From NCBI GenBank assembly GCA_945862475.1, contig CAMAYW010000030.1:1-12459 (forward strand): a stretch of DNA of 12,459 nucleotides, read 5' to 3'. The DNA is from Bacteriovorax stolpii (GTDB lineage: Bacteria > Bdellovibrionota > Bacteriovoracia > Bacteriovoracales > Bacteriovoracaceae). Position 1 is the stretch's first letter, and each line of letters begins with the position of its first letter. The notes beneath the pieces were generated by a model. It did not search any database. It was not told the DNA's origin and saw nothing but the letters and a program-made list of their open reading frames with translations. This document shows positions 7,412-12,459 of this stretch, piece by piece. The translations under genes were made by a program, and so were the position numbers.

Positions 7412-9304
7412 TTATCCTTCAATGAGCTTTAAGAGTGCTTTCTCATTTATTATCGGTATACCAAGTGACTTCGCTTTTACAAATTTACTAGATGAACTCT
7501 CTTGTTCGTTTGTTACAAGATAATTTAAATTTTTACTGACTCCAGCTATCACTCCACCATTGGCCTTAATTAACTTTTCAACCTGTGGTCTTGGTTGGCT
7601 TAGTTCACCCGTTATACAAAACTTCATTCCCTTTAAGGGGCCTTCTCCCGATGCGATTTCATCTGCGCGAACAACCACGCCGAGCTTTAGTAATTCAGCG
7701 ATAAGCTTTTCTTTATCTCTGATGGATTTTATGATCGTTTCTGATGACTTTTCTGCAAACCCCTCGATCTCTAACATTTTTTCTACCGTGAGTGACTGGA
7801 TCTTATCTAACGTATTGTGGCCCTGAGCAATTATTTTTTCACTTTTGGTCATTGAAACACCTTCTACTCCAATAGAGGCGATAAATTGCGCTAGACTTTG
7901 TTCTTTGGTTTTTTGAATGTTCTCAAACATCTTAGTTGCAAGTTTTTCTTTCACTTTTTCAAGGGTCAAAAGATCTTTCGAGGTGAGTCGATAGAGATCT
8001 GAGATTTTTTTCACTAGACCCTTACTCATCATTTCATCAAGTCTTTTATCGGATATGTCTTCAATGTTTGCTTTATGAATATAGTTAAGGATCTCTTCTT
8101 TAATTTTTGAAGGGCATTCAGCGTTATCACAATAAAGCCAAATATCCTCTATTTTGAGTTTACTCTTACAGCTTGGACAATGAGTTGGAATTGTAAAAGC
8201 TTCTTTGGATTTTTCTACCACACCTAGAAATTTCGGAATGACTTCTCCAGAGCGAATAATTTCTATTTTATCTCCAACTGTTAATTGAAAATTCTGAACC
8301 ATTCCGTAATTATGGAGCGTCACTCTTCCAATCACAGCGCCAGAAAGCTCCGTCGGCTCTATGAGAGCAACCGGGGTCAAGGTTCCATTTCTTGATACCC
8401 CCCACTCTATAAGATTAATTTTTGCCACTTTAGTTTCACCCGCAAATTTAAATGCGATTTTATAGCGCGGATGGTGTCCGGTCTCTCCTAGTTCTGCATG
8501 AAGCTTGAGATCATCATAGATAAAAACGATACCATCAATTAAATAATCTCCTGAACTCATAAAGTCTCTTGCCTCAGAAATTTTAGAGTCTAAATTTTTT
8601 ACACCCTTATGAAGGACATAGTCGGGAGTGATGAAGCCTGCATTTTTTAGATAGTCCAATTTTTCATGCTCTTTCTGATATTTATCATCTGACAAAATGT
8701 CGAAGGCTTGAAAGCTTAAATGTCTTGCGAGTTGGATGTTCTCTTTTCTACCTAGAATTCCAGCAACAATATTTCTTTGAGAACTTGGCGTTTCTAAGCC
8801 TAAATCCTTCATCTCCTGAGAGAGTGAGAAAAAATTTTTTTCTATACAATAAACTTCTCCTCGGACTTCAATATTTTTTTTGCTTCCAAGAAACTTTGGT
8901 ATATCAGGTATGAAGAGGGCCTTCTTCGTTATGTTTTCACCGAACTGACCATCTCCTCTTGTTTTTGCCATAACAAGGTGCCCATCTTCATAAATAAGTG
9001 AACAGCTTGAGCCATCAATCTTAAAGACACTTAAAACTTCCTTTTCATCTATCCATTTCTGAAGTTCTTTTTCATCATAGGTCTTATCAAGAGAGAGCAT
9101 TTTCTTTTGATGTTCAACCTTGCTAGAAACTTCAAGTTGTTTGAGACCGACGATTTGTAGAACAGGATTTTTTGGATCAAGCTTTTTGAGCTCTTCTTCT
9201 AATTGATCATAGCTTTCATCAGATATCTCGGCATGGCCTGTATAATATCTTTCTTTATGATAAATAATGAGTTTTTCAAGTTCTTGTATGCGATGGATAT
9301 TCAT
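7412..9304 (-). CDS. ligA: NAD-dependent DNA ligase homologue with unusual active site
   Basis: LigA seals nicks in DNA using NAD+. The 630 residues (about 670 is usual) carry the full domain order: Ia domain (YYTGHAEISDESYD), nucleotidyltransferase with KIDG (Lys95 would carry AMP) and TRGDGQFGENIT, EVRGEV at 146-151, OB fold (SRNGTLTPVA), a four-Cys zinc finger at about 376-397, helix-hairpin-helix region, and a C-terminal BRCT domain from about 555. Several positions essential in E. coli LigA appear changed: Glu113 is Val93, Arg208 is Gly185 (Arg186 is next to it), and Lys290 in DGVVIK is Ile262 in DGIVFI. Lys115, Asp117, Glu173, Arg200, Asp285 and Lys314 have counterparts. So this may be a divergent second ligase with weak or different activity. 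The start has only a weak AAAGA upstream, 23 nt after the barrel gene; radA follows directly. Confidence 0.88.
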   Translation of the reverse strand: MNIHRIQELEKLIIYHKERYYTGHAEISDESYDQLEEELKKLDPKNPVLQIVGLKQLEVSSKVEHQKKMLSLDKTYDEKELQKWIDEKEVLSVFKIDGSSCSLIYEDGHLVMAKTRGDGQFGENITKKALFIPDIPKFLGSKKNIEVRGEVYCIEKNFFSLSQEMKDLGLETPSSQRNIVAGILGRKENIQLARHLSFQAFDILSDDKYQKEHEKLDYLKNAGFITPDYVLHKGVKNLDSKISEARDFMSSGDYLIDGIVFIYDDLKLHAELGETGHHPRYKIAFKFAGETKVAKINLIEWGVSRNGTLTPVALIEPTELSGAVIGRVTLHNYGMVQNFQLTVGDKIEIIRSGEVIPKFLGVVEKSKEAFTIPTHCPSCKSKLKIEDIWLYCDNAECPSKIKEEILNYIHKANIEDISDKRLDEMMSKGLVKKISDLYRLTSKDLLTLEKVKEKLATKMFENIQKTKEQSLAQFIASIGVEGVSMTKSEKIIAQGHNTLDKIQSLTVEKMLEIEGFAEKSSETIIKSIRDKEKLIAELLKLGVVVRADEIASGEGPLKGMKFCITGELSQPRPQVEKLIKANGGVIAGVSKNLNYLVTNEQESSSSKFVKAKSLGIPIINEKALLKLIEG

Positions 9305-9327
9305 TCTTTATTTTTAGCATTTTATTA

Positions 9328-10788
9328 CTAAAAATTAAACGATAGCCCAACCTTTACGCGATTATCTTTGTAGGAAACTTCTTTATAAGTCCCACCAAAT
9401 CGTGCCTTATTGGAAAGAGTTTCAATTGATCCGTCGATCGTCATTCTGGTCGTATATTGGTACTTTAGTCCAATTTCTAATTCCATAGATGTTGCCATCT
9501 CAGCGGAACCATAAATGCTATCTTCTTCATTAAAGGTTGGTAACGGAATGAACTCAGCTTGAGCGACAAGTCTATATTCTCTATTAAGTGGAACATTCAC
9601 GGCAGTTCCTAGAACGATCCCAGAGATTGAATTTTTTCCAAAGCCATCAGTTTCAGAAACATCGAGATCAAAAGTATGTTTGACATAGCCAGTATAGACA
9701 TCTATTTGCGGTCCAAAAAAGAATCCAATAGGAAGATACTTATAACCACCTGTTAACTTAAAAGTACTATTATTTACATTCACTGAAGATTTGCTCGGAT
9801 TGCCTGAGGTTTCCTTCAGAGACCCGAGGGCCCTTTCGATTTCTATGGCCGCAAAGTATTCTCTCGTGATCCAACCCTCGAGCCTGAAATCCACACCAAA
9901 GATATTGCCACTCATTCGATTTGAGTCTGTTGGAGTTTTTGTGTCGACACTCGAAGCAGATCCGAAAAGCGCCATCGAGAGAATTCCAAGTGTTCCTGGT
10001 GTTTCGTCCTCTTTTTTTTCTTCTTCATTTATTTCTTTTTCTTCTTCTTTAAATTCTTCTAAGCGAACCCAGTCTCCCGCCACAACTTTTTTATCTGACT
10101 TATAAGCCTTAAGAATCCCTAGGGCTTGATTATCTGAGATATTGAAAATTTTTCCTTCAGCAAGAAGTAATGTTTCCCAATCAACAATTTTCTTCAGGAG
10201 TGGGTGTTTTTTTGTTTGAATCGGTCTTTTAACAAGAAACTTTTGACCTATATTTATTGGATAACCCTTGCCTACGTCGAGGGTAATTTGATCTCCAAGG
10301 ACGCCATTAATTTTTGCATCATATGGAATTGTTTTTGCAAATAATTCAAGCCAATTCTTAATGGCTTCGGAAACGACATCAATTTCATCTGTTTTAAGAG
10401 AAGATTTTTCAGAGAAATAAAGATCTTCACCATTTTCTGCAAAAATTTTAATCTCAGCATCAATACCATTGATTTCATTTTTTAAGCTTACAAGGATCAA
10501 TGAACCAACTTTAAGTTTCTCAGAAACTGTTACTAGTACTTCTTTCGACTTTAGATATTGCGGTAAGTTTTCTCGATATCGACTAAAGACGCTAATAAGA
10601 TTGGAGTTTGATATGTACGTACACCAATTACTCTTCTTTAACTCTTCTTCAACTTGCTCGAAGACCTTAAAACCAATCGCCCCCCCTACACTGTCAGTAA
10701 TTGGAAGAAGCGTGCATCTTCGCATTGAGGATTGCGCCCAAACTTGAGACCCAAGAAGAAATATAAAAAATATTAAAAAGAATCTCAT
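9328..10788 (-). CDS. Exported TolB/FlgT-like protein fused to an outer-membrane beta-barrel
   Basis: The 486-residue product begins with a signal peptide (1-18, cleavage likely VWA|QSS). Residues about 24-155 resemble the TolB/CsgG/FlgT-M type of periplasmic alpha/beta domain (RRCTLLPITD near its start, then KVGSLILVSL). Residues about 158-243 look like the FlgT C-terminal barrel-like module (GKGYPINIGQKFLVKR ... EGKIFNI ... VVAGDWVRL). A Lys/Glu-rich linker spans 245-263. The rest, about 268-486, is a run of amphipathic strands with aromatic girdles ending in VKVGLSFNF; the terminal Phe is the usual BAM recognition signal for outer-membrane proteins. Cys25 and Cys56 are the only cysteines and could form a disulfide. 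It overlaps the upstream DNA-binding gene by ATGA and precedes ligA by 23 nt. Domain calls are by eye; the function is unknown. Confidence 0.85.
   Translation of the reverse strand: MRFFLIFFIFLLGSQVWAQSSMRRCTLLPITDSVGGAIGFKVFEQVEEELKKSNWCTYISNSNLISVFSRYRENLPQYLKSKEVLVTVSEKLKVGSLILVSLKNEINGIDAEIKIFAENGEDLYFSEKSSLKTDEIDVVSEAIKNWLELFAKTIPYDAKINGVLGDQITLDVGKGYPINIGQKFLVKRPIQTKKHPLLKKIVDWETLLLAEGKIFNISDNQALGILKAYKSDKKVVAGDWVRLEEFKEEEKEINEEEKKEDETPGTLGILSMALFGSASSVDTKTPTDSNRMSGNIFGVDFRLEGWITREYFAAIEIERALGSLKETSGNPSKSSVNVNNSTFKLTGGYKYLPIGFFFGPQIDVYTGYVKHTFDLDVSETDGFGKNSISGIVLGTAVNVPLNREYRLVAQAEFIPLPTFNEEDSIYGSAEMATSMELEIGLKYQYTTRMTIDGSIETLSNKARFGGTYKEVSYKDNRVKVGLSFNF
10007..10050. repeat. Homopyrimidine (homopurine on - strand) tract
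   Basis: On the + strand these 44 bases contain only two purines, both A, at 10027 and 10031, and include a run of eight T at 10012-10019. On the - strand this encodes the Glu/Lys-rich linker of the barrel protein (AAAAAAAA within EEKKED). The bias follows from GAA and AAA codons, but the A8 run could slip and shift the frame just before the barrel. Confidence 0.6.
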
Positions 10789-11120
10789 ATGAATTGTGGC
10801 AACTCTGGTGGTAGCTCAGATATTAAGTTTTTATTTTTTTCCTCATAGATATTTACGAGCATTCTTAATTCATTGTTCTCGTTCGTTGCGTCTATTAATT
10901 GTCTGCGCAATAGCTCTAGTTCTAATTTCAGCTTCAACATTTCTTCTTCTTCTCGAAAATGAATCTTTTGAGAAGAGTGAAAATAAATAAAATACTTTCC
11001 GTTTTCTTCTTTGTATTTCAAAATGTTATTTTTAATGTGTCTTCGTATCGTTGAGATAGAGACATTTTTAAAACGAGAATAGTCGTTTATGGATAGCCAA
11101 ACCCCTTCATTGGTGTTCAT
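10785..11120 (-). CDS. Small winged-helix (excisionase/MerR-like) DNA-binding protein with coiled coil
   Basis: The 111-residue product has an N-terminal helix-turn-helix of the MerR/excisionase type at about 8-46: WLSINDYSRFKNVSISTIRR followed by HIKNN, a wing-like strand and GKYFIYF. From about 57 to 100 it is a long charged helix with leucine heptads (MLKLKLELELLRRQL, ENNELRMLVNIYEEK), probably a dimerising coiled coil, ending in a proline-rich tail. No ligand-binding domain is present. AAAGGAG lies five bases before the ATG. It heads a probable operon with the barrel protein (ATGA overlap), ligA and radA. An imperfect palindrome just upstream suggests that it represses its own operon, which is inference. 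The protein family name is not recognised beyond the fold. Confidence 0.85.
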   Translation of the reverse strand: MNTNEGVWLSINDYSRFKNVSISTIRRHIKNNILKYKEENGKYFIYFHSSQKIHFREEEEMLKLKLELELLRRQLIDATNENNELRMLVNIYEEKNKNLISELPPELPQFI

Positions 11121-11130
11121 TTAGGCTCCT

Positions 11131-11152
11131 TTATCATTAATCTTAATGTTAA
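11131..11152. promoter_or_regulatory. Imperfect 22-bp palindrome, candidate operator
   Basis: Arms TTATCATTAA and TTAATGTTAA flank a TC centre; nine of ten arm positions pair, and the inner CATTAA/TTAATG is perfect. It lies in the 85-nt divergent gap, directly upstream of the Shine-Dalgarno of the HTH gene and overlapping a candidate -10 box. Size, symmetry and position fit a dimeric HTH repressor site. The AT-rich content makes a chance palindrome possible. Confidence 0.45.
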
Positions 11153-11174
11153 AGAATCCGATAGAGATGTGCAA
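11146..11174 (-). promoter_or_regulatory. Weak candidate promoter for the HTH-barrel-ligA-radA operon
   Basis: On the - strand TTGCAC (11169-11174) is separated by 17 nt from TAACAT (11146-11151), a weak sigma70-like pair (3/6 and 4/6 matches). The -10 box falls inside the palindrome, so a bound repressor would block it. It is the best-spaced pair I found in the gap but is far from consensus. Confidence 0.3.
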
Positions 11175-11205
11175 AATCAAAAAACAGTGACAAAGTTGAG
11201 CGTAG

Positions 11206-12387
11206 ATGTCGGTTGATTTAAATGAATTAAAAAATAAAAAAATTGCGCTGGTCCTATCGGGTGGAGTAGTCAAGGCGGCTGCCTGGCACTTGGGAGTCAC
11301 CCTGGCCCTTGAAGAACTTGGCTTCTCCCTTAAAAGTAATAAAAATTCATCAAGTGGTCAGGAGCTTAATCAAAAAAGCCTTGAGATTGGAACCTACGTT
11401 GGCTCTTCGGCCGGGGCGATGATTTGTGTTTACCTCGCGGCCGGTTACACTCCTCAAGATGTTATTCAGGCGACTCTTGGTATTAAAGGATCAAAGCTTC
11501 GAGGGATTAATTACAAAGACATGTTTTATATAAAGAGGCCAGGTCTTAAGGCGCCAAGATCTGACCTTTATCATCCCCTAGACGGTTTACCTTCATTAGT
11601 TAGAAATCTTCTAAAGCCAGTGGTTTCATTGCCTGGTCTTTTTTCCACTGAGGGAGTTAGAAATTACCTCGTTAATGATGTGATTGAGAGTGATTCCTTT
11701 GAGGATTTTGCTGCTGACCTATTTATCGTGGCGACTCAATTGGATCATTCTAGAAAAGTAATCTTTAGTAAGTACAACTACCCAAACCCTTCTCATGACT
11801 CGACCTCTGTTTACTATACGGGAACCAATGTCTCCTACGCTGCCGCTGCCAGCATGAGTGTACCGCCCTTTTATTGCCCCTATCCGATCAAAAATCAACA
11901 TACCAACCAAGTGGACTACTATATCGATGGTGAGATTCGGGAAACGCTATCCACCCACGTAGCGGAAGATAATGGTTGTGATGTGATTATTAGTTCTTGG
12001 ACACATACTCCCTATCATTTCCATGACGAAGTGGGTTCCCTTGTAAATTACGGGCTTCCACCTATTGCTATTCAATCTATTTATCTCATGATTCAAAAAA
12101 AGATTGTCTCCTCTCGTGCTGAACGGGCGAAGGCAATTGATATTATCGATACAGTTAATGATTACATGAAAATGGAAAAATTCTCACAGGCACAAAGACG
12201 AGAAATCATGGCGATCCTTCAAAGGAAGCTAAACATAAATCCAAAAGTTAAGCTCATTGACATCTATCCTGATCATCACGACTATAAATTATTTTTTGCA
12301 AATTCATTTTCTCTTAATTCTAAAGTTTCTGCGCATGCCGTAGAAGCTGGGTATAAAAGAACAATGCAGGTATTGAGTCCGAAATGA
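11206..12387 (+). CDS. Patatin-like phospholipase
   Basis: This 393-residue protein shows the patatin fold landmarks of a Ser-Asp lipid acyl hydrolase. The nucleophile elbow is GSSAG at 66-70 (Ser68), and the catalytic Asp is Asp241 in YYIDGE. The AAAASMSVPPFYCPY block at 212-226 matches the usual A-S-x-A-x-P-x-x-F-x-P region. The oxyanion-hole loop is altered: LSGGVVKAA at 17-25 instead of the common GGGxRG, keeping the first two Gly and Lys23. No signal peptide is seen, so it is cytosolic or secreted by another route. The ATG has only a weak GAG upstream; it is 85 nt from the divergent HTH gene. Its stop overlaps the next gene by ATGA, suggesting joint function with an exported partner. Substrate (phospholipid or other ester) cannot be told from the sequence. 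Confidence 0.9.
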   Translation: MSVDLNELKNKKIALVLSGGVVKAAAWHLGVTLALEELGFSLKSNKNSSSGQELNQKSLEIGTYVGSSAGAMICVYLAAGYTPQDVIQATLGIKGSKLRGINYKDMFYIKRPGLKAPRSDLYHPLDGLPSLVRNLLKPVVSLPGLFSTEGVRNYLVNDVIESDSFEDFAADLFIVATQLDHSRKVIFSKYNYPNPSHDSTSVYYTGTNVSYAAAASMSVPPFYCPYPIKNQHTNQVDYYIDGEIRETLSTHVAEDNGCDVIISSWTHTPYHFHDEVGSLVNYGLPPIAIQSIYLMIQKKIVSSRAERAKAIDIIDTVNDYMKMEKFSQAQRREIMAILQRKLNINPKVKLIDIYPDHHDYKLFFANSFSLNSKVSAHAVEAGYKRTMQVLSPK

Positions 12388-12459
12388 AATATGCTTTATT
12401 TATCTTTTTTTGTATCTTAACGATTTTTTTTATAACATCATCTGATCCTTTTTTTGGAA
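12384..12459 (+). CDS. N-terminus of an exported or membrane protein, cut by window end
   Basis: An ATG overlapping the patatin stop (ATGA) opens a frame that stays open to the window end, 25 codons. It begins MKYALFIFFCILTIFFITSS, a Lys followed by a long hydrophobic stretch, as in a signal peptide or signal anchor. The remaining product is outside the window and cannot be named. The overlap implies an operon with the patatin-like gene. Confidence 0.65.
   Translation, partial: MKYALFIFFCILTIFFITSSDPFFG

Noticed and set aside
7411..7422. TTG at 7422 as the radA start
   Set aside because: The ATG at 7410 has GAAGGA in front and gives the standard RadA N-terminus MAKIKT; the longer form would place the start inside ligA and ahead of that site.
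9791..10105. Open frame of 104 codons on the + strand opposite the barrel gene
   Set aside because: Ser-rich translation is the mirror of the Glu/Lys-rich coding strand; the - strand frame has a signal peptide and barrel pattern and is clearly the real one.

Overview
This is a densely packed, low-GC (about 40% by eye) bacterial chromosomal segment with almost no intergenic DNA. It holds ten complete genes and two genes cut by the window edges. The mix includes an outer-membrane beta-barrel protein ending in Phe, a TlpA-type thioredoxin, a type IVb prepilin-like protein and a patatin-like phospholipase. Together with the low GC this suggests a Gram-negative bacterium, perhaps of the Bdellovibrionota (Bacteriovorax-like). 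The lineage is an inference from gene style, not from a marker gene.

Left part (2-3709, + strand): the histidine utilisation operon hutH-hutU-hutI, tightly spaced with strong ribosome binding sites. HutH lacks its N-terminal half because the window starts inside it. The three enzymes convert histidine to urocanate, imidazolone propionate and formimino-glutamate. No hutG, hutF or hut regulator follows, so the last step is encoded elsewhere or upstream.

Middle (3696-6035): a membrane-anchored TlpA/ResA-type thioredoxin on the - strand overlaps the end of hutI by 14 nt. It is arranged head to head, with practically no spacer, with a small gene for a type IVb prepilin (Flp/TadE-like) protein. 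That gene is followed after 25 nt by an FGGY glycerol kinase (glpK) whose glycerol-binding residues are conserved but whose nucleotide-loop and FBP-loop residues differ from E. coli.

Right part, - strand (11120 down to 6040): an apparent four-gene operon. It encodes a small winged-helix/coiled-coil DNA-binding protein, an exported protein with a TolB/FlgT-like periplasmic part fused to an outer-membrane barrel, an NAD-dependent DNA ligase homologue (LigA), and RadA. The first two genes overlap by ATGA, and the last two are 1 nt apart. The LigA homologue keeps the nucleotidyl lysine but has lost residues matching E. coli Glu113, Arg208 and Lys290, which makes it the most intriguing protein here. 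An imperfect 22-bp palindrome upstream of the operon is a candidate operator for its own first gene.

Right edge (11206-12459, + strand): a patatin-like phospholipase, transcribed divergently from the operon, overlaps by ATGA a following gene for an exported protein that runs out of the window. I saw no tRNA, rRNA, CRISPR, insertion sequence or phage genes. No single locus reads as a clearly new system; the best candidates are the HTH-barrel-ligase-RadA operon and the orphan prepilin-like gene.
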